From Rhodocollybia butyracea (taxonomy: Eukaryota > Basidiomycota > Agaricomycetes > Agaricales > Omphalotaceae): 64,000 nt of DNA. The translations under genes and the position numbers were made by a program. The notes below the pieces were generated by a model. It worked only from the letters and a program-made list of their open reading frames with translations. It was not told where the DNA came from and ran no database searches. This document shows positions 1 through 11,661 of this stretch, piece by piece; position 1 is the first letter of the stretch; every line of letters begins with the position of its first letter. The stretch spans positions 1 through 64,000 of the forward strand of contig JADNRY010000042.1 in NCBI GenBank assembly GCA_015501585.1, given 5' to 3'.

Positions 1-1149
1 TTCTACTTTGCTTGATCCTCCTCACGGCATGCTGTTTGGTCCGACGAAGACAAAAACAAAAATATAACAAACCGGTCATGATTTCTCCATTGTAAGTGCT
101 CAACCACATCGGGCTGCAAGAAGACTAATCTATTCCGTCTCAGTCTTCCAAATAATGACTCTGAGCCCCCTGGCATGAGATCTTTTTCGAGAATCCACAT
201 ATCCAAGAAGATGCGAAGACTATTGGGCGCACAAGATCGAGATACTGAGCCCCCAAATGAAGCATCTGGTGGCCCCCAAATTAGAGAGTCAAGCAGTCCT
301 TCAGTCCCCACTGGACTAGAGCATATAATGGCCGAAATTCTAGAGAGGGTGAGAAGGTTAGAGGGGGAGATGGTAATCCACCGAGCTATAGATCTCATGC
401 ATCCGATGTATGAGTATTTGTGAAGGCGAATTGAATTGAGTCCAGCAAAAAGGACATCATCCCGAAGAACTTGTATAGTAGCTTCTAATTTCTGGCCAAG
501 TTTCCACCATTTGGACACTTACACGATAGGCGGTTGGTGATCCTGATAGCTCTGGTTATTTGACTCTAAATGTAGATGAAGGCACAAGCGCAAGAACGCT
601 GTGAAGTAGCTGAGCAGCAGGTGGCTATGATGAGGGATGGTGGTGGATCAAGAGACCGTAACTGACTCGAGATCGCACTTGCTTTAATCACCACACATCC
701 AACAAGATAGATGGGGTTCCGTTTTGTGTTGATATCAGTTACTAAAAATAAAAGACGCAGGATTGATGAGATGATACTGTGGTCCCTTGTACTCCCCAAG
801 CTCAAAAAATCCGTGAGGGCAGCGTATGTGCTGCACTTAAGTTGTAACCCAACATCCAAAAAACATTCAAAGATGTAGACCTCAGTTGCATGATCTGAAC
901 GGGCAGAATGTGTTAGAGGAGCAGGAAGGGTTACGGGGCACTAACAGCTTGTATGGCGGAAGAACATGATATGCTAATAGTCCCCGCTAAAGACTGCGAC
1001 CGAGGTCATTTTTCTAGATGACTAGACCTTCTTCCACTCTCTCTCTTTTGTTGTTTGGTCACATATCCAATGATTTATCCCGCGTTCTAAGTACTGCAGA
1101 TTGCGCACTTAGAAGTATGTCCGGTGATGCATCGAGGTATATAGGAATC
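1..1149. other. no gene recognised at the window start
   Basis: Open frames exist on both strands, notably 3-518 (-) and 175-423 (+). The plus frame ends in a charged, helix-like stretch (LEHIMAEILERVRRLEGE) that could be part of a real exon, but no domain or matching splice sites support either frame. I see no RNA gene or ordered repeat before the R1 repeat begins near 1150. Confidence 0.3.
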
Positions 1150-2825
1150 ATAGGCGCGTTGTGTAGAACCTGGAGAACCTGGAGGCGCCGGCGAAGAACG
1201 ATCCGAGGTAATAACGGTCCGCATCCGGCAAATTTGCCCGTGCTTTTTTATCGAACCACAATCGTTTTGAGCTCGCTCGATGACCACGCATCTGTACATG
1301 GCATTGGCAAAGTTTCTCGAAATTCAACAATATACATGCCAACGTTAACTGTAGTCCGACATCTTGTCTACTCCAAAACATGTGCATGAACGATGCTATC
1401 GCCTTGTAGGCCCACGGGCAAGGATTACAACGAATGCCACACCATACGAAACGCGTAATATCTGGCTCGAAAGTGTTAGAAAGGTTTAGAGTATGGCTTG
1501 AGGTGCGCTCATCCATTATTTGTACAACTTGACGCGTTTTCTGACCAATCTTGTGTGTAGACAATCACCTTAGAGTTCTCTAACCTGAGCCGAATGTGCC
1601 TTCGCGCGCGCTGGACTCAAGCCAGAAGCGCTCGCGCTGGTAGGCTATCGCGTATCACTGAGCAAAGTGCGTTCTCAGTCCCATTTTCGCATCTACTGTC
1701 TGAGCCTTGTTTCCTACTATTTATATCGCCAGACGCTGCGCAAAGTCTTCAGCGGCTCCACGACAACATGTCGAACGACGGCTAAGGATTCGGAACTTCT
1801 GCTGAAAGATATCTCATCATCTCTTCCTTTTTACTACATTCGATCGGTTTTGTACTAGCTAGTCTCTCGTGTCTAATGCATAACCGAAAGGAATTTACCT
1901 CCCAGTCTATACTATCCTGATTCGTGGCGATTAGGAGCTCAAGTTTGGAGAGTAACTCCAAGTACCACTCGCCAATATTAAAAAAATGAGGTGGATGAGC
2001 CACCGAACGCTCCTTTTCTCATCTATCCGTCGACTATCCAGCGTACCACATTCCATGATTATGGACAGGGAGTTTTGTAGATATTCGGGGGCTATCTATA
2101 GTCTAGCTAGCGCGCCGTTTGTAGTGAAGCTTGTTAAGCACGTTCGAAAGTACGCTTATTGTTATTGCTCTTCACTCTTAATATTTATTCATGGAAATTC
2201 CTACCCCGCCGAGGAAGCTAGAACTACCGTCTTATTCAATGACTGGCTCTTCCCAGCACTGGTCTCACCTGACACCATGGCCCACTGGAACAATAGCGAG
2301 TCAGTTCTTCTATCTCGTACACGATGTCTTCTCCCTCACTCGACGGTGTAATAAGCAAGAACAAGGATATTTGCTTCGCCACTTCTGCTACTCGCCCCTC
2401 CTTCCTCCTTCGCATTACACAATAGCCTCCGTTTTCTTTGGGCGAAAAACGACTCCTACACGACTGCAAACGTTACCTACCCACAACAACACACGGAGGG
2501 TACTTGGGCCCTTGGATGAGTAGCTGTCTTCAAACATGTCCAAGCCGCCGAGGTTGTTTTCAGCGCCATTTGGATGGTTTCGGCGGTGATACATTGATAG
2601 GTTCGTCGTTGTGTGACACCTGACTTTGCCTTCGATTTGCCATGCAAAGCTTACGGTGTTGGCGTGAGGCTTCTCTAATGAATTTCTCGTGATTATCTTG
2701 ATATGGACAATGTCAATAAGACAAACGTTTGCCCGGTGACCATAATCTGGGTGATGAAAGCGCATCATTTCTCCGGTTTCCATGATCAGGCTAAACACTT
2801 ATGAGATGACAAGAGTCATCCTTTG
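1150..2825 (+). repeat. R1 repeat, copy 1 (uninterrupted)
   Basis: This ~1.7 kb segment aligns along its length, with scattered substitutions and small indels, to 5370-6339 plus 8295-9115. Shared landmarks are the left end AGGCGCGTTGTGTAG and the block GATGAGCCACCGAACGCTC near 1994. It contains only short unrelated ORFs and no recognisable transposase, reverse transcriptase or LTR-type ends, so its class is unknown. The intact sequence at 1991-2005 is the empty site for the element inserted in copy 2. Confidence 0.75.
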
Positions 2826-3169
2826 CTTCTGTATGACTGCTACATGCGCCGAAACACCCAAAACAAAACTCACAAGATAAGGTATACGTATCTGCATTTC
2901 TGGCTGCATCGCTTGGGTATTCCGAGAGGAATTCTGTTGCGTTGTAAATGTCACTATGATGGGAAGCTGTGGAAGTTATAAGCAGGAAGAAATGTCATAC
3001 ACGTAAGTAGAAACACTGAGCTGACTCGGACGCTATGATCCTTGCTAGAGCAGTGGTGGTAACGGCAATGGGAATCCTTCTGTTCGGTATCAGAGTCACT
3101 ATCAGACTCGGATTTCGGATATAGCGGCCTTTCTTGCCTTATTGGAAACAGGGGGACAGATTATGGGGT
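2826..3169. other. no recognisable feature
   Basis: A stretch between the R1 repeat and the Copia gag relic. It has no supported coding region. It may hold further decayed retroelement sequence continuing the relic, but no motif is clear enough to claim. Confidence 0.3.
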
Positions 3170-3620
3170 CAGCTTGTTTGGTCCTGTGAGGCAGCAAGGC
3201 TACTTCGGATGCTCGGAGGTCTTTCTCCAAAATTCCAGCTATCGATTGGCTCGAGTTAGGGGGTGATAGATGAAGTGTTGGCGGATAAAATGAAAGACTG
3301 CCATCCTTCAGTATCAGGTAAGGATGTCAGAGGTTAATAAAAGGAGTCATTGAGAAATCGGACGCAGACAGGGCTTGTCCCAATTCAGCAAGTGATATCA
3401 AATGGGAACCCTTCCTTCCGTTCGGTTTCGTAAGCTCGGAGCATCCAAATATGCTCCTCAATTTCATCTCCTTCGTGCACAGATTAATAACGCTGGTAGA
3501 ACCAGCGGGCTCGTACATATCCTTTAGTGTACTTCAGGCAGCTTTTGCATCCTTTGCCTTGGAGATGTACACTAGGGTTTGTCGGCTACATGGAGTTGGA
3601 TCATCTGTAGTGCCTTCCTA
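3170..3620 (-). pseudogene. relic of Copia-type retrotransposon Gag (UBN2 family)
   Basis: Read on the minus strand, pieces of a Copia Gag appear in order but in different frames. They are a KDAKAA-like start with a stop, then DMYEPAGSTSVINL, GDEIEEHIWMLRAYE, LAELGQALSASDFSM and TSLPDTEGWQSFI. This matches the order of the UBN2/gag_2 domain of fungal Copia elements (MYEPxGSxSVINL, then I-E-E-H-I, then LTSLPxSW). Several frameshifts and stops break it, and no protease, integrase or LTR was found next to it, so it is a dead fragment. The assignment rests on motif memory. Confidence 0.55.
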
Positions 3621-3843
3621 AAATAAAATCTTTGGTTTTGACGGAATCACATAGGGGTACTTACTTCAAGATGGCTTCCACGGGCTTGGAGATTCATTTA
3701 CTTGGCTTTAATTCAACGATCATCAAAAAATACCTCCTGAAAAAAGCAAAGAAGAGAGAAAGGGGTTGCGAAGAGTGCCGGGATCTTTGTATTTATTCGG
3801 AAGAACGGCCCTTGCACTCACTGGACTGAAATCTACGCGAGTC

Positions 3844-3903
3844 TCTTATAAGTATACTTACAACACGTTTACCCCGAACGTGCCACTGACGCTATCGTAC
3901 AGG
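3844..3903 (+). promoter_or_regulatory. TATA-like element before hydroxylase copy A
   Basis: CTCTTATAAGTATACTTACAA lies about 50 nt before the ATG at 3904. The same block precedes the ATG of copy C (14944-14998), which indicates that the core promoter was duplicated with the gene. Copy B lacks this block. Confidence 0.4.
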
Positions 3904-4970
3904 ATGATATCTGACACAGGGACTCAGCTCAACACCTCTTCATGCTTATCATCTCAACTAACTTCGATCACATACCCCATCTACTATATTACTCGCCCGA
4001 ATGTATTCCCTGGGATGTCAAACCAATTTATGGTGGCTGCTGTACCCTTTATTATATATTGGGCTACCTCACTTATATTCCATGTCCTTGATCTGGGGGA
4101 CTGGAAGTGGTCACACAAGTACAAGAATCATGACAGTACCGAGGTTCAAAGAAACTTAGCCAGCAGATGGGACGTTGTTAAAGCTGTTATCCTTCAGCAG
4201 ATTACCCAGGTCTTTCTGGGCAGTCTTTTGACTGCAGGTGATCCGGTGGAATCCACCGTGAAGCATGCATTGGAGATGCAGAACATTGCTTTGGCAATTT
4301 TCCGGACTTTGCACTGTCTTATGAGCAGTGATGTTGCAGAATGGACATCAAATTTTGTGGGCAAAGAGCTTGCACACTATGTTTATTGGTGGGTTATTCC
4401 CATTGCGCAGTTAGGTATGTTAGACATTCAGTTCAAGTCGTTATCCTTTGAGGATAATTATATTATAGGTTTGTCATGGATACCTGGCAGTACTTTCTGC
4501 ATCGTGCATTTCACTCCAACAAATTTCTCTATAAACATGTCCACTCAATGCATCACCGACTCTTTGCCCCATGGGCCTATGGCGCTTGGTATAACCACCC
4601 TCTCGAAGGACTTCTTGACTCAATGGGTGCAGTCCTCTCCGGAGCAGTCGCCGGTCTGTCTAATCGCCAAACCATTCTCTTCTTTTCAATTTCGGCTTGC
4701 AAGGCGGTAGATGATCATTCTGGATACAACCTTCCCTGGGACCCATTCAAAATTCTCAGTGCGAATACACCAGACTTTCATGATATTCATCACCAGGTTT
4801 GTAATACGCAATAGGCCCTCTTCCTCTCTGATTGGTGTCTCCACTAGGTCAACGGTATGAAATTTAACTTCTCGCAGCCTTTCTTTATTCATTGGGATAT
4901 TGTTCTTGGGACAAGAATCACAAGGAAAGAGCTGCAATCTCTGAAAGTGCAGGAGAAGAAGGCTGCCTGA
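3904..4970 (+). CDS. sphingolipid C4-hydroxylase-like protein, copy A (possible splice/frame defect)
   Basis: Member of the fatty-acid hydroxylase/sterol desaturase superfamily, closest in layout to SUR2-type sphinganine C4-hydroxylases. These are ER di-iron enzymes that hydroxylate the sphingoid base. The N-terminal part has hydrophobic segments (MVAAVPFIIYWATSLIFHV and the VYWWVIPI region). The diagnostic histidine boxes are all in the second exon: HRAFH, HSMHH and HDIHH. Apparent introns are 4415-4468 and one just after the last His box, with the C-terminal exon starting VNGMKFNFSQPF and ending at 4970. Anomaly: donor GTATGT at 4415 leaves phase 1, while the exon encoding VMDTWQYFLHR needs phase 2, so the obvious splice is out of frame by one base. 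Copy C has the same problem and copy B does not. The gene may use another junction or be non-functional. Confidence 0.7.
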
Positions 4971-5369
4971 TAAAGTTCTAATGCACTATAACAAGATTAA
5001 TACTATACTACTAGTGACTACATTCAAGAACGATGTGATGCCATTGTTCCGACTCTTTTCCTGCATTTCATGACTGTGGGGCTTTATTCTGGCGCCACAG
5101 CATTAAAATGAATTGTTGTAGTTGGCGGAGGTGAAGGCCACCCCCATCCGCAACCGCATATGAGCAACATGTTACTATGGTCCAATAGGTTGCCGATTTT
5201 TGGTACGGAAGGAAACGTTGTCACCATAGAAGATCTATTTTCCCAGTAGCTCGGAATTTTGACACAGGTTGGGTTGAAGGTTACAGCCTGCTTGCGGTCT
5301 CAACAGTTGATAGCAAAGGCATGCGTGCGGTTGCCAGTGTTTGGCCAAAAACTGAGGTCATGAATCGGG
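4971..5369. repeat. 3' flank of copy A, duplicated downstream of copy C
   Basis: No gene. The segment resembles 16100-16583, including a shared GGCTTTATT-GGCG-CACAGCATT block and GAATCGGGTAA. The A/C duplication therefore extends about 400 bp beyond the stop codon. The similarity stops where R1 copy 2 begins. Confidence 0.55.
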
Positions 5370-6339
5370 TAATAGGCGCGTTGTGTAGGCACCGGTGAAG
5401 AACGGCTCAACGGTCCGCATCTAAATTTGCCCGTGCTTTGCTTTTCTATCGAACCATGGCCACAATTGTTTTGAGCTCGCTCGATGACAACGTATCTATA
5501 CTGTATTCATGGCATTGGCATCCTCTACATTCCAACGTTACAAAACTGTGCGATGTCGAACTCCTGTCTACTCCAAAACATGGACTCTATCGCCTTGTAC
5601 TCACGGGGCAAGGATTCTTACAACGAATGGCACTAGTCTCGCAAGCCAGAATTCACGAGAGTGAAGAAAAATCGTTTAGAATGGTACCACACCATGCGTG
5701 ATGTCTGGGCTCAAAAGTGTTGGAAAGGTTTAGAGTATGCTTTGAGGTGCGCTCATCCCTTATTTGCACACCTTGACGCGTTTTCTGATCAATCTTATGT
5801 GCAGAGAATCACTCGAACCCCTCAGAAGGACAGCCTGAGCTGAATGTGATTTCTCCCGTGCTGGACTCAAGCCAGAAGCGCAGAAGCGCTCGCCGCTAGC
5901 GCTTGTAAGCTCGCTGAGCAAAGTGCGTTCTCAGTCCCATTTTCTCATCTATTGTCTGAGCCTTATTTCATACTATTTATATCAGCTATTGCAACTCAAC
6001 GCCAGACGCTGCGCAAAGTCTTCAGCGACTCTACGACAACACGTCAAACGACGGCTAGGGATTCGGAACTTCTGCTGGAAGATACCTCATCATCTCTTCC
6101 CTTTCAGCTACCATTCGATCGGTTTTGTACTAGCTAGTCTCTCGTATCTAATGCATAACCGAAAGGAATTTCCCTCCCAGTCTATACTATCCTGGTTCGC
6201 GGTGGGAGCTCAAGTTTGGAAAGTAACTCCAAATGAGGTAGCCAACGCTAAACCTGGTTCAAACCTTGATGAATTAGGTAGGGTATAACCGAATACTTCC
6301 AAGTACCATTCGCCAATATCAACAAATGATGTGGATGAG
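5370..6339 (+). repeat. R1 repeat, copy 2, left part
   Basis: Homologous to 1150-1999. It ends in GTGGATGAG, where the long-TIR element starts, and homology to copy 1 resumes at 8295. ORFs such as 5438-5701 do not match anything I recognise and are not conserved in frame with copy 1. Confidence 0.75.
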
Positions 6340-8294
6340 TACGGTAGGCGGGAAGCCCACGGTTGATTTTTTCGTTTTTGTGCTCCATTGTTCTATAACT
6401 ATTAACTTTATGACATTGACAAATATCCATTGTCCTCTACCTTACTGCCTCTACTGGACATTCTGGCCTCCCTTGTCATTATCCCGCTCCCCGCCTGCTC
6501 TCCGCCCACTGCCCGACACTTGCCTAACGCAATACCGTGTAGGTTAATGGTCACATGCCTCATCAACAGTCAGTTTCATCGTCCTTAGTCCTACTTTGCC
6601 CTCTGTTGCTCTGGATATTTTGGCGGCCTACCCTGTCACTGCCCGCCAACCGCCTGCCACCATATCCCGCTCCCCACCCCACTATGCTAATCTGTATTAG
6701 CACTGGGGCGCTTTTTATACCACCGTAAACAAACTTGCACATCTTCTTGATTACCAACGGAGATATAATTAATTCTTGGCTCGATTGGCCATATACATAC
6801 AAGTGAAGATATCATGCATATGGGTACAATACACTGTTATCGAGAATATGAACCATCTTGTTGAAGATATCCTATTCGTTATCATACACAAGCTTTGGGC
6901 ACCCAATCTTGTAAGCCTGAGTGGCAAGTATATTAAACTCATCTGGAACCCATTGAAAAGCTTCTCCCTCAGTAACTGGGATCCCTTGCGCAGAGTATCA
7001 ACTGCTTCATGGTCAACCGGGCAGCCCAGATACTCTAGCCCATACACCGCGCAGGAAAATCAAAAACAACATCAGGTGAAACCCAGATGGGAGTTTCTTC
7101 TCGCGCTGAAACCGAGTAGCGTTGCTATTGAACATATCCTTGAACTCGTCAAGGTGCACTTGAACAATCTGAGGCCAGAGCCATTGGAACAAATCACTAA
7201 GAATTTGAGATAAGAATGGGCATTGAATCAGCTAGTGTAGATTGATTGACGTACGCATGACCCGCAGTCACACCGCCGCCGTTCGTGTCTACGCCGCAAG
7301 CTCGAGAAACAACACGACGATCTGTGGAAGAAGTCCCCACACTATACAAAATTCAAAGAAATCAACTCAGCGCCAGCCACGAAAGCTAGCTGGAACTACT
7401 GGAAGCTATCTCGCCATCTACCTCGGAAATTTCTCACTGTTCTCACCCAACTTTGTACCGGGCATATCCCTCTGCAAAAACATCCCCATTGCATAAAACG
7501 AGCCGACTCGCCTACATGTCCATACGGCACCTTTTTCTCTATGTCGACAAAACCAAACGCTTCCACCACATTCTCGGAGACCTCCCGGAGCTACCGGAAA
7601 ACGAAAATGAATAGCCTCCTCCCCCTCCCCCCATTTCCATTAGCTACCTTTTCTCTCATCGTTCCTCATTTTCTTGCATTTTTCTTTCTCATATCTCCTC
7701 CATGTCTCTCTCACATGTCTCTGTTACATTTCTCTCTCACATTTCTCTGAAATCTCACTCCATACATCTACATACACTACCTACATTACTTTACTTATCC
7801 ACCTTGACGCACGGACATTATCACAACGTCAACCAGTGTGTAATGATACGACGGGCAGTGGGCGGGGAACGGGATAGGTGGCGGGCAATGACCGGTAAGG
7901 CCGAAATGTCCAGAACAATGGCAACAAAGGCCCAAAGTCAGTATAGAACAATAAATGATATCATAAAGTGGGCGGGGAGCGGGTTATGGTGGCGGGCAGT
8001 GACAAGGTAGGCCACCGAAATGTCCAGAGCAACAGAGGGCAAAGTAGGACTAAGGTCGATAAAACCATTGATGAGGCATGTGACCATTAACCTACACGGT
8101 ATTGTGTCAGGCAAGTGTCGGGCAGTGGGCGGAGAGCAGGCGGGGAGCGGGATAGTGGCAGGGGAGGCTGGAATGTCCGGTAGAGGTAACACAATGGATA
8201 TCTGACAATGATCATTGATGTCATAACCTTAATAGTTATAGAACAATGGAGCACAAAAACGAAAAAATCAACCGTGGGCTTCCCGCCTACCGTA
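6340..8294 (-). mobile_element. 1,955-bp long-terminal-inverted-repeat element
   Basis: The ends are exact inverse complements: TACGGTAGGCGGGAAGCCCA at 6340 and its complement ending at 8294. Similarity between the arms continues imperfectly for about 340 bp (to ~6685 and from ~7955) and includes repeated CCCGCTCCCCGCC-type blocks. A direct repeat GATGAG flanks it (6334-6339 and 8295-8300). The uninterrupted sequence in R1 copy 1 has a single GATGAG, so this is a genuine insertion with 6-bp target duplication. The centre holds decayed coding sequence on the minus strand. Superfamily is not assigned. Confidence 0.85.
6769..7215 (-). pseudogene. possible relic of an integrase/transposase-like protein inside the TIR element
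   Basis: On the minus strand one frame reads FQWLWPQIVQVHLDEFKD, then QREKKLPSG. After frame changes, a second piece reads YGLEYLGCPVDHEAVDTLRK, then EAFQWVPDEFN-like residues. The order recalls the C-terminal part of Agaricomycete integrase-core-domain proteins, but this is motif memory only. It has no start and is frame-broken. I see no catalytic D-D-E set. Confidence 0.35.
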
Positions 8295-9115
8295 GATGAG
8301 CCACCGAACGCTCTTTTCTCATCTATCCGGTCGACTATTCAGCATACCACGATCCATGGTTATTGACGGGGAAGTTTCGTATCTTTTCGTATATGCGGGG
8401 TCTATCCATAACTAGCACGCTGTTTTTCTGGTGAAGCTTGTCAAGCAGGCTCCAAAGTACGCTCATCGTTATTGCTCTTCACTCTTGATATTTATTCATG
8501 GAAACATTTTCGATATTCTTGAACTCACAAACTTTACAGCTTCCTATCCCGCCGAGCAAGCTAGACAAGCTACCATCCTATTCGACTGGCCCTCCCCCAG
8601 CTTCCGGAACTGGCTTCACCGTGGCCCACTGGAACAGTAACCAGTCAGTTCTTCTCTCTCGTACCAGGATGTCTTCTTCGCGATGCAATAGGCAAGAACA
8701 AGGATATTTGCTTCGCCACTTCCGCTCCCCGCCCTTCCCTCCTCCACATGGTCTATGGGCGAAAAGCGACTCTTACACGACTAATCCACAGTAACTGTCT
8801 TCAAACATGTCCAAGTCGCCGAGGCTGTTTTTTCATCGCCCCTTGGATGGTTATGATTTCCATGATACATTTATATGTTTGTCATTGCCTGACACCTGAC
8901 TTTGTCTTTGTTTCGCCATGCAGAGCTTATGGTGTTGGCGCGAGGCTTTTCTAACGAGTTTTTCGCAATTATCTTGATGTGGTCGATGCTCTCCTTGAGT
9001 CTTTCGTTAAATAAGACAAACATTTGACAGGTGACCATAATCTCGGTGTTGAAAGCGAACCATTTCTCCGATTCCATGCTCAGGCTTCACACTTAAGATG
9101 AGATGACAAGAATCA
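8295..9115 (+). repeat. R1 repeat, copy 2, right part
   Basis: Homologous to 1994-2825, beginning with the duplicated target GATGAG followed by CCACCGAACGCTC. Similarity fades after the AGATGAGATGACAAGA block near 9110. No gene is supported in it. Confidence 0.75.
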
Positions 9116-9447
9116 TCTTCCCCAGTCACCGGCAGCTCATGTCGATATCCCAATACTACCAGAATAGAGACGGGGTACTGGATTTCAGGTACTTGGGCGC
9201 ATACACAAGGGAGGATCGACCCCTCTTTAATCCACTCTTCATGGATTTCCGTCACTTGTTGGTCATTCGAGTATGTTCGGGCCTGGAGTTTGTCCTCATA
9301 AGGTTCTATTTTTTATTTAAACTTACTGTAGGAGAAAGACCGGTAGTCTTGCATTGTCGACGTCGAAGCAAGTAAAACATCGACCAGGACTCTAAGTTAC
9401 AGGTACAAGAGCACTTCTTTTCTACAATCCTCCCCTCCCGTTGAGGG
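9116..9447. other. spacer before the MFS transporter 3' end
   Basis: This is presumably the 3' untranslated region of the minus-strand transporter plus spacer. No conserved element was seen. Confidence 0.3.
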
Positions 9448-11661
9448 TCAAAGCGTTGTTTCCAAGATCCTAACCTCAACCTCGACCTTTGCCTTTGACT
9501 CATTCTGGCCTTCAATGATAATCACTGTCCCAGCATTACGTGTATCCTCCCCAACGTGAGGCTGGTCCAATCCCCATGTCTCATCCCTATCAGCTCGAAG
9601 CGGAATCTCATCCATCAGCAGGCACGACAAGAGTCCAACCCCAGAAATCCCACACATAACCCACCACACGATTCGCAGACTCTGCGAAAATCCGAGACGA
9701 ACTTTATCTTGGAGAGGACTCGGCAAGTTTGGGATGAGCGGCACAAGTGAGTACGTGAACTGGGTGTGGCGGGGAAGCGTAGAAAGGAAGCTTTTCGGAA
9801 GCCTTTCTTGCAGTCCATTCTGAAGTATGGCTCCGCCGATGACGGAACCCCATGTCTAGTTTCCCAATTAAAATTTTGAATAGCCAGTACTCGAAACGTG
9901 AAGGATAGACTCACTTGGGCGAATGAGCGGGTAAAAGTCAAAAATGCCAGCGCATGTGCGTTGTTTGAGTAAGGAAGCGGTGCTAGAATGGGATACTCGG
10001 CACTGATCCATACAATACCTAGACCAGCTCCAAGGAGGATTTGAAACCCGATATATGCTGCTGGAGAGCTGTCCTGTTCAAGGAGCGACAGGACACCAAA
10101 CCCGACAGTGATGATTGTCCATCCAACATAGTTTTGTGGCCGATACCGTCCGACTAATGTGGTAAACACGCCAGTACCAATAGCAAACACCGGGATGGTA
10201 AAGGATGTCCCGAACAGATCGATTCCTGAGCGTATAGAGTTGGTCAGCTTTGTGGCCTGGAAATAGATGGGGAGATAAACTAGTAATCAAAGTCAGTGAG
10301 GACGCCAGGAGCTGATAGGTGAGTATATGATGCCCACATATAACGGCCATCGATGCAATACCATGGAAAAAGACACCAAGGTATCTGGAAAGACATCGTT
10401 ATTGCAGAATAAATGTAGTAAATGGAACAGCTACCCGCTGAGTGTAGTCCTGCTTAAGAACAGGAACGGAGGAACCTTGCAGATCATTCAGAACAAACAC
10501 AAGTAAGTACAACTAAGCGATAGCCTACCATGGGCTCCTTAATATAACGTGCCTCGATCACGAAGAAGCACGCAATTGCGATTGAACCGATCGAGAGTGG
10601 AGCTAGAACCTGAACAGACGACCACTACATATTTATTCAGACTTCAGACTTTGAGGTACAATATGAGACGCATCTTTACTTACCGGAAAACGGATTCCTC
10701 CCCAGGTCAGCGCAAGTATGACCGACATTGTACCACCTATGACGATGGGCAAGCCACTGGTATGCTTGTATAAGTGAGAACAAAGTCAAAACATAGGGAC
10801 TTACATCCAGTCCATTTGCAAGAGTCCCTGAACTGTGGCCTTAGGTGTGTGGACCTTCAAGAATAATAGAACGAGGGTTGCAGACAGAGCGCAAATAGGC
10901 AGATTCATGAAGAAGAGCCAGCGCCATGCACCAGAGCTCGCCAAAGCACCACCAACAGGAGGTCCTACTGCACTATAGATAATCATCAAGACGGGGTGAA
11001 GGCAAATTCTCGAGATATTTACCAAGCCAAAGCCCACACGCTAGTTGAGGTCAGCCCGACTTCCGCTAAGATAAATAAGTAGTAGATTCACTCACGTAGC
11101 AATGATACCTTGAAATTTACCGCGCTCAGATAACGGTACCAAATCTGTAATGACTATATCTGTCACAGAGATACATCCCCCTCCGCCTAATCCCTGTATC
11201 GCTACCAGGAACAAATAATATTTGAACATTCGTCGAGGTGGGCTCTTCGACTTATTTACCTCTTCTGGCAACTAGCATATTGAGGTTTTGCGCTGCGCCG
11301 CATATAGTAGAACCCAAGGCAAACCAGCCAATGAAGCACAGCAAAATTGGTTTTCGGCCATACAAAGTAACCAACCCACCGACAAGGGGAAGGACTGCTG
11401 TCGATGCGATGGAATATGCACTTGCTGCCCAAATGAAGTCAAAGCCTTCAAGGTCATGTACAATAGTTGGAAGTGCAGTGGAAATCGAAGTCTGGAGCCA
11501 TCGAGTAAAGGTTAGACGTAGTAGTTTAGCAACCGATCTCATACCAGATCAAGTGCTGATAATAATTCGACAGCAATGCAAGCGGTGATGACTAGCCAGA
11601 ATCTGGTACCTCGTTCATACTTAGAGGTATTTTCCTGGGATCCTAAGTGGGTGTCGTCCAT
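9448..11661 (-). CDS. MFS transporter, DHA2 (14-TM drug:H+ antiporter-like) family
   Basis: A plasma-membrane or vacuolar exporter of the major facilitator superfamily. Exons can be joined in frame from ATG 11661 to the stop at 9448. Family landmarks in order are: first helix with LLSALDLTSISTALPTIV; WAASAYSIASTAVLPLVGGL and the loop LYGRKPIL; IQGLGGGGCISVTDIV; AVGPPVGGALASSGAWRWLFFMNLP; IGGTMSVILALTWGG; YLGVFFHGIASMAV; a late helix GFQILLGAGLGIVWISAEYP; and a last helix VMCGISGVGLLSCLLM. About ten short introns are needed, for example 11492-11544. All tested junctions are GT-AG and keep frame, so the gene looks intact. A substrate cannot be read from sequence. Biosynthetic-cluster exporters often belong to this family, but no cluster genes adjoin it. 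Confidence 0.88.

Noticed and set aside
3..518. 171-codon minus-strand ORF at the window edge
   Set aside because: No domain and irregular composition, and it overlaps an equally open plus-strand frame. Not supported as a gene.
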